DNA from: Lachnospiraceae bacterium
Lineage (GTDB): Bacteria > Bacillota > Clostridia > Lachnospirales > Lachnospiraceae
DNA length: 40,685 nucleotides
Direction of reading: 5' to 3'
Assembly (NCBI GenBank): GCA_017478245.1
Contig: JAFVDW010000053.1
Location: forward strand, 1 to 40,685
Each line of letters opens with the position of its first letter. The stretch's first letter is position 1. Shown here piece after piece: positions 1-7,676 of this stretch. The notes under the pieces were generated by a model. That model was not told the DNA's origin. It was given only the letters and a program-made list of their open reading frames with translations, and did no database searches. A program made the translations under genes and the position numbers.

Positions 1-533
1 ACATCTGCCTGCACCGCGCAGCCACAGATCTGTCCATTGTCCGCATTTACACCACTGGGCATATCCAAAGCAAGCTTCCAACCGCTTGCTGCATTCAATG
101 CTTCGATTGCTTCCCCGTATACTCCTGTCACCGTCCGGGACAATCCCACACCAAACAAAGCATCTATAATGATATTATATTCCTCCCCGGTGGCTTTGCT
201 ACTGAATGTCACAGGATAATGGGAGATAATTTTTCTTTGTATGCGCCATTGTTCGGACGCCTTCTCCTCCTGTCCCACCACCTGAATGGTTACACGATAC
301 CCCGACTCTGCCAGCAAACGCCCTAGTGCCAAGCCGTCACCGCCATTGTTGCCTACGCCCGCCAGTATGAATACTTTTTTACCCTGATCGGCACGCTGTT
401 CAAAAGCTTTCTGAATCACCTCAAATGCCGCCAGCGCTGCACGCTCCATCAATACCATACCTGGAATACCGATTTGCTCTGAGGTATTGTTATCATACTT
501 TTTCATTTCTGCAGCCGTCACCAGATACTTCAT
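1..533 (-). CDS. nnr: NAD(P)H-hydrate epimerase domain of Nnr (YjeF family), 3' end cut by the window
   Basis: This is the N-terminal part (177 codons) of a YjeF-type protein that repairs hydrated NAD(P)H. The epimerase domain interconverts R- and S-NAD(P)HX so that the dehydratase domain can restore NAD(P)H. Translation from the ATG at 531-533 begins MKYLVTAAEMKKYD. It shows the family signatures AGVGNNGGDGLALGR (about residues 59-73), DALFGVGLSR and LDMPSGVNADNG. The gene runs off the left edge, so I cannot tell whether the C-terminal dehydratase domain (NnrD) is fused, as is usual in bacteria. A GGGAGG Shine-Dalgarno sits about 12 bases before the ATG, which is rather far. It lies 73 bases downstream of the coiled-coil gene in a rex cluster, which makes sense because Rex senses the NADH/NAD+ ratio. 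Family assignment is firm. Domain completeness is unknown. Confidence 0.9.
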   Translation of the reverse strand, partial: MKYLVTAAEMKKYDNNTSEQIGIPGMVLMERAALAAFEVIQKAFEQRADQGKKVFILAGVGNNGGDGLALGRLLAESGYRVTIQVVGQEEKASEQWRIQRKIISHYPVTFSSKATGEEYNIIIDALFGVGLSRTVTGVYGEAIEALNAASGWKLALDMPSGVNADNGQICGCAVQAD

Positions 534-582
534 AGCTCGTTACATCCTCCCGCCCAAATACCATGCAATGTACGCACAGAAA

Positions 583-600
583 GGAGCGCTTAAGCGCCCC
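583..600 (-). terminator. Short GC-rich hairpin between the coiled-coil gene and nnr
   Basis: GGAGCGCTTAAGCGCCCC folds into a 7-8 bp stem with almost no loop. Read on the minus strand only three T residues follow it, so it is at best a weak terminator or attenuator between the two genes. I see no good promoter between it and nnr, so read-through is likely. Confidence 0.4.
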
Positions 601-606
601 TCTTAT

Positions 607-1260
607 CTATTCATTCTTATGCCCGGATGCTTTCGGATGCTGTTCCTCCGGATTGTACTTCATATCGAACAGATTGACTACATCTGCTCCGAAAATATCA
701 TGCATATAGGAGTAAATATCATGATTTTTCTGTTCCATTTCCTGCTTATGAATCAATCTCTTTTTCAATTCAATGCGGATATCCGTCACCCAGTCGGAAA
801 TCTCCATGATCTCATCCGTATTCTGCTGCATGGTATCATAGCAGCATTCCATGGTCAACATCATCAGCTCATAGTTGAGCTTCTCAATCTCACGGGGAAG
901 CTCCAACAGCTCATCCTGATAGCTTTCCAGTTTTTCATTACACTCTGCAATCAGACGCTTATGCTCCTCCAGCTTCTTGTCCACCTGTGAATTTCTTCCC
1001 TTGTCCGCTTCTCCGGCAATCGGAACAATCTCATTCATCAGTTTTTTCTTTATTTTCTTGATTTCCTTAGATTCTGTATTTAACTTCCCCTGTCTCTTGA
1101 GCAACTCATTTAACTTGTTCTCAATCTCCCTCGCAGAGGCTCTGTCAATCTCGTCTAACAGTCGATACCACTTGTTATCAAGGGTCAGTACAGGTATATT
1201 TTTACCAAGAAGTGCGTCTGAAAATTTATCCTTTTGTTCACTTCCGACCTTACGCTCCAT
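607..1260 (-). CDS. Conserved-looking coiled-coil protein of unknown function in the rex cluster
   Basis: I do not recognise the family. The protein has 217 residues if it starts at the ATG at 1258-1260 (MERKVGSEQKDKF). I prefer this start because AGGAGAG lies 6 bases upstream. A longer reading frame from 1287 would start inside the last codons of rex without a ribosome binding site. The sequence is charged and mostly helical, with strong coiled-coil character through the middle (runs such as ESKEIKKIKKKL and KLEEHKRLIAECNEKLESY). It has no signal peptide and no membrane segment, so it should be cytoplasmic. It begins 17 bases after the rex stop, which points to co-transcription and perhaps translational coupling with rex. 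Its position between rex and the NAD(P)HX-repair gene hints at a redox link, but nothing in the sequence shows an enzymatic motif. Confidence 0.75.
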   Translation of the reverse strand: MERKVGSEQKDKFSDALLGKNIPVLTLDNKWYRLLDEIDRASAREIENKLNELLKRQGKLNTESKEIKKIKKKLMNEIVPIAGEADKGRNSQVDKKLEEHKRLIAECNEKLESYQDELLELPREIEKLNYELMMLTMECCYDTMQQNTDEIMEISDWVTDIRIELKKRLIHKQEMEQKNHDIYSYMHDIFGADVVNLFDMKYNPEEQHPKASGHKNE

Positions 1261-1276
1261 TACCGTCTCTCCTGCT

Positions 1277-1921
1277 TTACATTTCATTTTCTGTCATGTA
1301 ACGATTAATATTATAAGATAGCTTCATCAGACTGTCCGACAGATGTACGTTCTCCACCTGAATCCCCTCCGGCATATGCAAATCCACATGCGCAAAGTTC
1401 CAAATCGCCCGGATACCGTTCTGCGCCAGTCTGTCCGCAACCTCCACCGCACTGCTCTTGGGGATAGCAAGCACGGCTATATCGATGTCATTGTCCCGCA
1501 CAAAGTCTTCCAACTGCTCCATGGGCATAACCTGAATCCCACGCACATTCTGCCCCACCAGTTGGGGATTGTTATCAAAAATACCGCGGAACAAAAAGCC
1601 CCGACGTTCAAAATTCATATAATTTCCCAAAGCTCTTCCCAGATTGCCTGCGCCCACAATGATAAAATTGTGTGTCCGATCAAGCCCCAGTATCTTGCCA
1701 ATCTCCTGATACAGATACTCTACATTATACCCATATCCCTGCTGTCCGAAACCTCCGAAATTATTGAAATCCTGACGTATCTGCGATGCGGTCACCTGCA
1801 TCAGTTCACTCAGCTCCTGAGAGGAAATCCTTTCCACGCCCTCATCCTTAAGCTCTCCCAGGTATCTTAGATACCGTGGCAGTCGGCCTATCACGGCCTG
1901 TGATATTTCTTTTACTTCCAA
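1277..1921 (-). CDS. rex: Redox-sensing transcriptional repressor Rex
   Basis: Rex is a cytoplasmic homodimeric repressor that binds NADH or NAD+ and controls fermentation and NADH-reoxidation genes. The protein has an N-terminal winged helix (AVIGRLPRYLRYLGEL through ASQIRQDFNNFGGFGQQGYGY, roughly residues 8-70) followed by a Rossmann fold with the dinucleotide loop VGAGNLGRA and the family motif IFDNNPQLVG. At about 214 residues it has the usual length. I choose the TTG at 1919-1921 as start: a strong GGAGG (1930-1934) lies 8 bases upstream, whereas the ATG at 1934-1936 overlaps that Shine-Dalgarno and is only about 11 bases from the predicted transcription start. It is divergent from an ABC-F gene, as in Bacillus (ydiH next to ydiF). 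Autoregulation is common in the family. A GTTTATAAAC palindrome at the predicted +1 is a weak candidate operator. Confidence 0.95.
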   Translation of the reverse strand: MEVKEISQAVIGRLPRYLRYLGELKDEGVERISSQELSELMQVTASQIRQDFNNFGGFGQQGYGYNVEYLYQEIGKILGLDRTHNFIIVGAGNLGRALGNYMNFERRGFLFRGIFDNNPQLVGQNVRGIQVMPMEQLEDFVRDNDIDIAVLAIPKSSAVEVADRLAQNGIRAIWNFAHVDLHMPEGIQVENVHLSDSLMKLSYNINRYMTENEM

Positions 1922-1934
1922 GGTTCCAACCTCC
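1919..1934 (-). promoter_or_regulatory. Ribosome binding site and TTG start of rex
   Basis: On the minus strand GGAGG at 1934-1930 is followed by 8 bases and TTG at 1921-1919. The only upstream in-frame ATG overlaps the GGAGG itself, so the TTG is the better start. The rest of the family also begins within a few residues of this point. Confidence 0.7.
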
Positions 1935-1954
1935 ATTGTTTATAAACCTTTTTT

Positions 1955-1983
1955 ATTGTATCTCAATGATAAATTCTTGTCAA
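1955..1983 (-). promoter_or_regulatory. Sigma-A-type promoter of rex
   Basis: On the minus strand TTGACA (1983-1978), a 17-base spacer and TACAAT (1960-1955) form a near-consensus promoter. Transcription should start near 1948, about 27 bases before the TTG start. The -35 box is 4 bases from the -35 box of the divergent ABC-F promoter. Confidence 0.82.
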
Positions 1984-1987
1984 TGAA

Positions 1988-2016
1988 TTGACAGGAGAAA
2001 ATCCAGACGGTACAAT
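1988..2016 (+). promoter_or_regulatory. Sigma-A-type promoter of the ABC-F gene
   Basis: TTGACA (1988-1993), 17 bases, then TACAAT (2011-2016). The expected transcription start is near 2022-2024. This excludes translation from the in-frame ATG at 2017 and supports the ATG at 2059. Confidence 0.82.
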
Positions 2017-2058
2017 ATGCTAGAGCGTAATGAACTATGCGGAAAGGTAAGAATTACG

Positions 2059-4020
2059 ATGATACTTTCATGTCAAAATATATCAAAAGCTTTTGCAGAC
2101 AATCAGGTACTGCAAAATGTCAGTTTTCATATTGAGGATAACGAAAAAGCAGCCATTGTGGGCATTAACGGTGCCGGAAAGACCACTCTGCTGCGCATTA
2201 TCATGGGGGAACTGACCGCCGATGAGGGAATTGTTACCGTCTCCCGGGATAAAACCATCGGTTATCTGGCACAAAACAGTGCTGTAGACACCGCAAACAC
2301 TATCTATGAAGAGCTTCTCTCTGTCAAGAAGGAGCTGATTGCGTTAGAGCAGCGTATGCGTGACTGCGAGTGCTCCATGAAGCACGCCGAAGGGGCAGAA
2401 TTGGAGAGCCTGATGAAGCAGTATGCTGCCTTCACACATGCCTTCGAAGCCGGCGATGGATATGCCTACAAGAGCGAGGTCATCGGTGTCCTGAAGGGTT
2501 TGGGCTTTACAGAAGCGGATTTTGACCGCTATGTTTCCACCCTCTCTGGCGGTCAGAAAACTCGTGTAGCCCTGGGCAAGCTTTTGCTCGCCAAATCGGA
2601 TCTGATTATTCTGGATGAGCCCACCAACCATCTGGATATGAATTCCATTGCTTGGTTGGAGACATATCTGTTGAATTATAAGGGAGCTGTCATCATCGTC
2701 TCCCACGACCGTTTCTTCCTGGACCGTATTGCAGGCAAGGTTATCGAAATCGATCAGACCAAGGCCACTACCTTTATGGGAAATTATTCCGATTATGCAA
2801 AGAAAAAGGAGCAGCTTCGAATCGCAGCCTGGAATGCTTATGTGAATCAGCAGCGGGAAATCAAGCATCAGGAGGAGGTCATCGAAAAGCTTCGCTCCTT
2901 CAACCGGGAGAAATCCATCAAACGGGCTGAAAGCCGTGAAAAAATGCTGCAAAAAGTAGAAGTCTTGGACAAACCCACCGAGACTCGCGCCGATATGAAG
3001 CTGACACTGACCCCATATACCTTAAGCGGAAATGATGTGTTGACCGTGGAACACCTAAGCAAAGCATTTGATAAGCAGGTTCTGTTTCAGGACATCAGCT
3101 TTGAGCTCAAACGCGGAGAACATGTCGCCATCATCGGGGACAATGGCACCGGCAAGACCACTTTACTTAAGATTTTAAATGACCTGCTTGCTCCTGACAG
3201 TGGCTCCTTCCGCCTGGGCACCAATGTGGAAATCGGCTACTATGACCAGGAACACCATGTCCTACATCCTGAGAAAACATTGTTTGATGAGATTTCGGAC
3301 GAATATCCCTATCTCACCAATACAGAGATTCGCAATGTGCTCGCTGCGTTTCTCTTTACCGGAGAGGATGTATTCAAACGTATTCAGGACTTAAGCGGTG
3401 GCGAGCGCGGACGCGTGTCCCTTGCAAAGCTAATGCTGGGAAATGCCAATTTTCTGATTCTCGACGAGCCCACCAACCATCTGGATATACTGTCCAAAGA
3501 AATTCTGGAGGATGCTATAAATGCGTATGAGGGAACTGTACTTTATGTGTCCCATGACCGTTATTTTATCAATAAAACAGCGCACCGCATTCTGGATTTG
3601 ACTTCCCGGACACTGGTGAACTACATTGGCAACTACGATTATTATCTGGAAAAAAGAGAAACGCAGATGGCGGCACTGGCTCGCACAGGTGCTATGGCTA
3701 GCATCGGCACGACAGGTGCAGCCAGTGACAATCCATCGTCCCATTCCAAGCCTGCCGCCGAAGCATCTGTAGTGAAGCAGGACTGGAAAGCCCAAAAGGA
3801 AGAACAGGCGCGTATCAGAAAACGGGAAAACGACCTCCGCAAATGCGAGGAGGAAATCTCCCGCCTGGAGGAACGCAGGCATGAAATTGATTTGGAAATG
3901 TCCGATCCGGCTATTGGGACGCAGGTTCTGAAGTTACAGGATTTGTCCAGGGAACAGGCAGACATCGACAGTCGTCTGGAAACGCTCTATGAAACCTGGG
4001 AAACCCTTGCAGAAGAATAA
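2059..4020 (+). CDS. ydiF: ABC-F family ATP-binding protein, YdiF-like translation factor
   Basis: ABC-F proteins are soluble twin-ATPase proteins that bind the ribosomal E site and help stalled ribosomes or protect them from antibiotics. They are not transporters. This one has 653 residues from the ATG at 2059, which is preceded by GGAAAGG. Domain 1 has Walker A GINGAGKTT (about residues 35-43), signature LSGGQKTRVALG and Walker B LIILDEPTNHLD. A charged linker with YVNQQREIKHQEEVIEKLR follows. Domain 2 has GDNGTGKTT, LSGGERGRVSLAKLML and a second DEPTNHLD. The C-terminal 100 residues form a charged coiled coil (ARIRKRENDLRKCEEEIS). There are no membrane segments. Adjacency to rex matches ydiF/ydiH of Bacillus, so I call it YdiF-like. 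Resistance-type ABC-F proteins cannot be excluded from sequence alone. Confidence 0.9.
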   Translation: MILSCQNISKAFADNQVLQNVSFHIEDNEKAAIVGINGAGKTTLLRIIMGELTADEGIVTVSRDKTIGYLAQNSAVDTANTIYEELLSVKKELIALEQRMRDCECSMKHAEGAELESLMKQYAAFTHAFEAGDGYAYKSEVIGVLKGLGFTEADFDRYVSTLSGGQKTRVALGKLLLAKSDLIILDEPTNHLDMNSIAWLETYLLNYKGAVIIVSHDRFFLDRIAGKVIEIDQTKATTFMGNYSDYAKKKEQLRIAAWNAYVNQQREIKHQEEVIEKLRSFNREKSIKRAESREKMLQKVEVLDKPTETRADMKLTLTPYTLSGNDVLTVEHLSKAFDKQVLFQDISFELKRGEHVAIIGDNGTGKTTLLKILNDLLAPDSGSFRLGTNVEIGYYDQEHHVLHPEKTLFDEISDEYPYLTNTEIRNVLAAFLFTGEDVFKRIQDLSGGERGRVSLAKLMLGNANFLILDEPTNHLDILSKEILEDAINAYEGTVLYVSHDRYFINKTAHRILDLTSRTLVNYIGNYDYYLEKRETQMAALARTGAMASIGTTGAASDNPSSHSKPAAEASVVKQDWKAQKEEQARIRKRENDLRKCEEEISRLEERRHEIDLEMSDPAIGTQVLKLQDLSREQADIDSRLETLYETWETLAEE

Positions 4021-4047
4021 ATAAGTTTATTAATTAAGCTCTATAAC

Positions 4048-4090
4048 GGATTCAGGTGTCAAAACTTCATTCCTTTTGACACCTGAATCC
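4048..4090. terminator. Large perfect hairpin between convergent ydiF and icd
   Basis: The arms at 4048-4064 and 4074-4090 are perfectly complementary over 17 bp with a 9-base loop. The hairpin lies 27 bases after the ABC-F stop and 65 bases after the icd stop, so it can serve both. Neither side carries a clean T run, so termination efficiency is uncertain. The innermost base pairs are A-T. Confidence 0.7.
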
Positions 4091-4155
4091 TATTATAATA
4101 TGAAAACGTTGCTTACAGAGGTGTTTTGTAGGCATCCATTATCTGTCATACCTTT

Positions 4156-5364
4156 TTATAACAAAGTATCCAATGTCTCTCTGATTGCCTTGATAAAATC
4201 TAAGCTGTTCAGGATGACCGGATGCTCGCAGGTGGAGATCAGAGACAGGCTCTTTGTCATCTTTCCATCCTCTACCGTCTTGATACATGCCCGCTCCAGC
4301 TTGTCCGCAAAATCCTGAAGCTCTTTGATACCATCCAGTTCGCCGCGCTTTTTGAGTGCGCCAGTCCATGCAAAGATGGTTGCAATAGAGTTGGTGGAGG
4401 TTTCCTCCCCTTTCAGATGCTTGTAGTAATGACGCTGTACCGTACCATGCGCAGCCTCGTACTCATATACACCGCTTGGAGATACCAACACGGAAGTCAT
4501 CATGGACAGATCGCCGTAAGCGGTCGCCACCATATCGGACATCACGTCGCCATCGTAGTTCTTGCAAGCCCAGATGAATCCGCCTTCCGAACGAATCACT
4601 CTTGCTACAGCATCATCAATCAAGGTGTAGAAATACTCAATGCCCAGCTTCTCGAACTGCTCCTTATACTCGTTGTCATAGATCTCTTGGAAAATGTCTT
4701 TAAAGTTGTGGTCGTATTTCTTGGAAATGGTATCCTTGGTGGCAAACCACAGATCCTGTCTGGTATCAACCGCATAAGAGAAACAAGCTCTCGCAAAACT
4801 GGAAATAGACTTGTCCGTATTGTGGATTCCCTGAATGATACCGGAACCATCAAAATTGTGAATCAACTCACGAATCTCTGTACCGTCCTCTGCGGTAAAC
4901 ACCAACTCTGCCTTACCTGCCCCCGGCACCTTGATCTCGGTATTCTTATACACATCACCATAGGCATGACGAGCAATGGTAATAGGCTTCGTCCAATTAC
5001 TTACATAAGGCACAATTCCTTTCACCAGAATCGGCGCACGGAACACCGTGCCATCCAGAATCGCACGGATGGTTCCATTGGGACTCTTCCACATCTCCTT
5101 CAGATCATACTCCTTCATTCTTGCTGCATTGGGTGTGATGGTCGCACACTTCACAGCCACCCCATATTTCAAAGTCGCATTGGCAGAATCCACCGTCACC
5201 TGATCATTGGTCTCATTGCGATACTCCAGTCCCAGATCATAATACTCTGTCTTCAGATCAATATAGGGAAGCAACAACTCGTCCTTGATCATCTTCCAGA
5301 GAATTCTGGTCATCTCATCTCCATCCATTTCCACCAACGGCGTCGTCATCTTAATTTTTTCCAT
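4156..5364 (-). CDS. icd: NADP-dependent isocitrate dehydrogenase, type II (homodimeric)
   Basis: The enzyme oxidatively decarboxylates isocitrate to 2-oxoglutarate in the cytoplasm and makes NADPH. It has 402 residues, the usual length of the eukaryote-like type II class. Recognisable are the N-terminal [13 protein letters not shown], the substrate segment [20 protein letters not shown], the metal-site aspartates in the [15 protein letters not shown] and [11 protein letters not shown] region, and the coenzyme loop [21 protein letters not shown], whose Arg-His pair favours NADP over NAD. The gene is the last of a three-gene set: Re-citrate synthase-like enzyme, GntR regulator, icd. Gaps are 42 and 60 bases. 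Together they would make 2-oxoglutarate for glutamate, as expected in anaerobes with an incomplete TCA cycle. Aconitase is not in the window. Confidence 0.95.
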   Translation of the reverse strand: MEKIKMTTPLVEMDGDEMTRILWKMIKDELLLPYIDLKTEYYDLGLEYRNETNDQVTVDSANATLKYGVAVKCATITPNAARMKEYDLKEMWKSPNGTIRAILDGTVFRAPILVKGIVPYVSNWTKPITIARHAYGDVYKNTEIKVPGAGKAELVFTAEDGTEIRELIHNFDGSGIIQGIHNTDKSISSFARACFSYAVDTRQDLWFATKDTISKKYDHNFKDIFQEIYDNEYKEQFEKLGIEYFYTLIDDAVARVIRSEGGFIWACKNYDGDVMSDMVATAYGDLSMMTSVLVSPSGVYEYEAAHGTVQRHYYKHLKGEETSTNSIATIFAWTGALKKRGELDGIKELQDFADKLERACIKTVEDGKMTKSLSLISTCEHPVILNSLDFIKAIRETLDTLL

Positions 5365-5424
5365 TCTTTTTATCCTTCCTTTTTTATTTTTTTACAGGCT
5401 GTGTCGATACGCTCACCGCATATC

Positions 5425-6120
5425 TTACACTTTAGCCTCTTTCCTGTAAGCTTCCTGCAGCCCATTCTTCATCATATTCTCATACGCATTGATAATGTGT
5501 TGATTTGCAAGCTTTTCCGCAAGATCAGCGTCTCCCGACTTGATTGCCTCCAGAATCTGTCCATGTTCCTCATTGGACTTTGGCCCTCTGGCACTGGATA
5601 GCGTCTTCTTGCGCACCCGCAGCACATACAGATGAAAATCCTTCAACTGGTGCTCCAAAATTTTGCTGTTACATGCCTCATATAGGATTTCATGAAAACG
5701 GTTGTCCAACTCTGCCATCTGTTCCAAATGCCCCTTCTCGGCATGAAATTTGGCGAGATACACATTTTCCTCCATCTCATCCAACTGCTCTTCGGTAATA
5801 TGCTCTGTAGCCCAACGGGCACATAAGCCTTCCAGAAGAGAACGAATCATATAGATATCCTTCACATCCTTCTCGGTAATCCCTGTCACATAGGCGCCCT
5901 TGTTGGGAATAATCTGAATCAGCCCCTCCAATTCCAACTGTCTGAATGCTTCTCTGACAGGTGTTCTGCTGACACCCATCTCCTCACCGATGGCAACCTC
6001 TTTCAATTCCTCGTAATCATCATACTTGCCAATCAGAATATCTTCCCTGAGCTTGTGAAACACACGACCACGCAGAGAATATTTATCTGTTACTTCCTGT
6101 TTTACATCATAATTACTCAA
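5425..6120 (-). CDS. GntR-family regulator with FCD ligand-binding domain
   Basis: A 231-residue transcription factor. The N-terminal winged helix spans about residues 15-80 and has the typical recognition region EEMGVSRTPVREAFRQLEL followed by the wing IPNKGAYVTGI. The C-terminal all-helical FCD domain carries the residues that bind a divalent metal and an organic acid: the Asp and His of DNRFHEIL, the His of EEHGQIL and the His of NQHIINAY. FCD members usually sense small carboxylates. It sits between the citrate synthase-like gene and icd on the same strand, so the likely job is control of this operon in response to citrate, 2-oxoglutarate or a related acid. That is inference from context. 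A GntR-type palindrome overlaps the operon promoter at 7629-7652. Confidence 0.88.
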   Translation of the reverse strand: MSNYDVKQEVTDKYSLRGRVFHKLREDILIGKYDDYEELKEVAIGEEMGVSRTPVREAFRQLELEGLIQIIPNKGAYVTGITEKDVKDIYMIRSLLEGLCARWATEHITEEQLDEMEENVYLAKFHAEKGHLEQMAELDNRFHEILYEACNSKILEHQLKDFHLYVLRVRKKTLSSARGPKSNEEHGQILEAIKSGDADLAEKLANQHIINAYENMMKNGLQEAYRKEAKV

Positions 6121-6162
6121 AGCGCTCTACCTCCTCTTGAGCTTTTGCGGCCGAAAAAGTCT

Positions 6163-7596
6163 TTACGCTTTCTGAAAACCGTTTTCCTTATCCAACGAAA
6201 TTCCGAGTTCATCACACACCCGGTTTACACATGCCACGATTTCCTCGTCCGTCAATACGGTCACGCGGCCTCCCGCGTATTCCTCATCCACCCATTTCTT
6301 CATCTCGGCTACCAGCTCGGACTTCTTGTCCACCTGTGCCTCACCCTTTAATTTGTAATAGGTATTGAGCCAATGAGCAATTCCCGCAAGACCAGAGGTA
6401 TTGGAAATCGCGCACAGCACCGGTCGATTTAGGAACTTTTCTGTATCAAAAATATTATAGATTTCTTCATTTTTTAAAAGACCATCTGCATGGATTCCTG
6501 CTCTCGTCACATTGAAATTCTTGCCCACAAAAGGTGTCCTGGGTGGAATCTCATAACCAATCTCTTTCTCATAATACTCTGCCAGTTCTGTAATCACAGT
6601 GGTATCCATACCGTTCAAATCGCCTTTCAGTTGAGCATACTCAAATACCATAGCCTCCAGGGGCGTGTTACCCGTTCTCTCCCCGATTCCAAACAGAGAG
6701 GCATTGACACCGGAGCATCCATACAACCATGCAGTTGTAGAGTTCGTCACTGCTTTGTAGAAATCATTGTGTCCATGCCATTCAATCAACTCATGGGGCA
6801 CACCTGCATGGGTATGAAGCGCGTAAATAATCCCCTGTACACTTCTGGGGATTACTGCTCCCGCAAAATTCACACCATAGCCCATGGTGTCACAGGCACG
6901 AATCTTAATAGGAATCTTGTATTCATCCATCAGCTTCATCAGTTCCAGACAAAACGGAACCACATAGCCATAAATATCAGCGCGGGTGATATCCTCCAGA
7001 TGACATCTGGGACTGATTCCCTCCTCCAGACACTCACGAATCACACTTAGATAATGATCCATTGCCTGCTTTCTGGTCATTTTCAGCTTCAGGAAAATAT
7101 GATAGTCCGAGCAGCTCACCAGAATACCGGTCTCCTTCATGCCGATTTCTTTTACCAGCTTAAAATCCTCCTTACTGGCACGAATCCAACTCGTAACCTC
7201 CGGGAACTCATAGCCGCGCTCCATACATTTATATACTGCGTCACGGTCTTTCTTGCTGTACAAGAAAAATTCGCTGGCGCGAATCATCCCATTGGGCCCT
7301 CCTAGCTTGTGCAGATAATCATAGATTGTCACAATCTGCTCGGTGCTGTAGGGTGCTCTGGACTGCTGACCGTCTCTGAAGGTAGTGTCTGTAATCCAAA
7401 TCTCCTTCGGCATATTGTTGGGAACAATTCTGTCGTTGAAAGGAATCTTTGGAACCTCCGAATAAGGAAACATATTACGGAATACATTCGGTTTCTCCAC
7501 ATCGTCCAAAATATACATATGCTCTTCAATCTCTAACAGATTGTTCTTTTCGTTCATGGAAATTGGTCTGTTCAAAAACATCTCATTATTTATCAT
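6163..7596 (-). CDS. HMGL/IPMS-like acyltransferase, probable Re-citrate synthase
   Basis: A 477-residue member of the DRE-TIM metallolyase (isopropylmalate/homocitrate synthase) superfamily. Seen are the N-terminal catalytic motif TTFRDGQQSRAPYS, RACDTMGYGVNF, the metal-binding HxH in WHGHNDFYKAV, and GERTGNTPLEAMV. It lacks the C-terminal leucine-feedback domain of LeuA and is about 100 residues longer than homocitrate synthase NifV. In Clostridium kluyveri an enzyme of this subfamily is Re-citrate synthase, which condenses acetyl-CoA and oxaloacetate. The operon with icd makes this the most likely activity. True 2-isopropylmalate synthase is unlikely because no leuCD/leuB are nearby. The ATG at 7594-7596 is used, preceded by AAAGGA at about 10 bases. 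It is the first gene after the promoter at 7635-7663. Confidence 0.82.
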   Translation of the reverse strand: MINNEMFLNRPISMNEKNNLLEIEEHMYILDDVEKPNVFRNMFPYSEVPKIPFNDRIVPNNMPKEIWITDTTFRDGQQSRAPYSTEQIVTIYDYLHKLGGPNGMIRASEFFLYSKKDRDAVYKCMERGYEFPEVTSWIRASKEDFKLVKEIGMKETGILVSCSDYHIFLKLKMTRKQAMDHYLSVIRECLEEGISPRCHLEDITRADIYGYVVPFCLELMKLMDEYKIPIKIRACDTMGYGVNFAGAVIPRSVQGIIYALHTHAGVPHELIEWHGHNDFYKAVTNSTTAWLYGCSGVNASLFGIGERTGNTPLEAMVFEYAQLKGDLNGMDTTVITELAEYYEKEIGYEIPPRTPFVGKNFNVTRAGIHADGLLKNEEIYNIFDTEKFLNRPVLCAISNTSGLAGIAHWLNTYYKLKGEAQVDKKSELVAEMKKWVDEEYAGGRVTVLTDEEIVACVNRVCDELGISLDKENGFQKA

Positions 7597-7628
7597 AGTG
7601 TACCATTCCTTTCAAAACATTGTTGCCT

Positions 7629-7652
7629 CGTATAATTGTATACAATCGTACG
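7629..7652. promoter_or_regulatory. GntR/FCD-type operator over the operon -10 box
   Basis: A perfect 12-bp palindrome ATTGTATACAAT (7635-7646) is flanked by CGTA and TACG, giving a 24-bp dyad with two mismatched pairs. FCD regulators typically bind palindromes of the form TnGTnnnACnA, and TTGTATACAA fits. It covers the -10 box and most of the spacer, a position expected for repression, presumably by the regulator encoded at 5425-6120. Confidence 0.65.
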
Positions 7653-7663
7653 ATACATGTCAA
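7635..7663 (-). promoter_or_regulatory. Promoter of the citrate synthase-gntR-icd operon
   Basis: On the minus strand TTGACA (7663-7658), a 17-base spacer and TACAAT (7640-7635). The expected start is near 7628, giving a 5' leader of about 32 bases to the ATG at 7596. Confidence 0.82.
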
Positions 7664-7676
7664 TATGTTTTAAAAA

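Noticed and set aside
583..600. Strong terminator separating nnr from the rex unit
   Set aside because: The stem is short with hardly any loop and only three T residues follow. No promoter for nnr is seen downstream of it.
1937..1946. GTTTATAAAC palindrome as a Rex operator
   Set aside because: The known Rex site is TTGTTAA-N4-TTAACAA. This palindrome lacks the central spacer, so I only mention it as a weak candidate.
2017..2058. In-frame ATG at 2017 as start of the ABC-F protein
   Set aside because: It directly follows the -10 box, so it would lie before or at the transcription start. The ATG at 2059 has GGAAAGG upstream and gives the usual N-terminus.
4222..5601. Long plus-strand open frame of 459 codons opposite icd and gntR
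   Set aside because: It is an antisense shadow of icd and gntR. It lacks a ribosome binding site and its composition (Ile/Leu/His-rich) is not protein-like.
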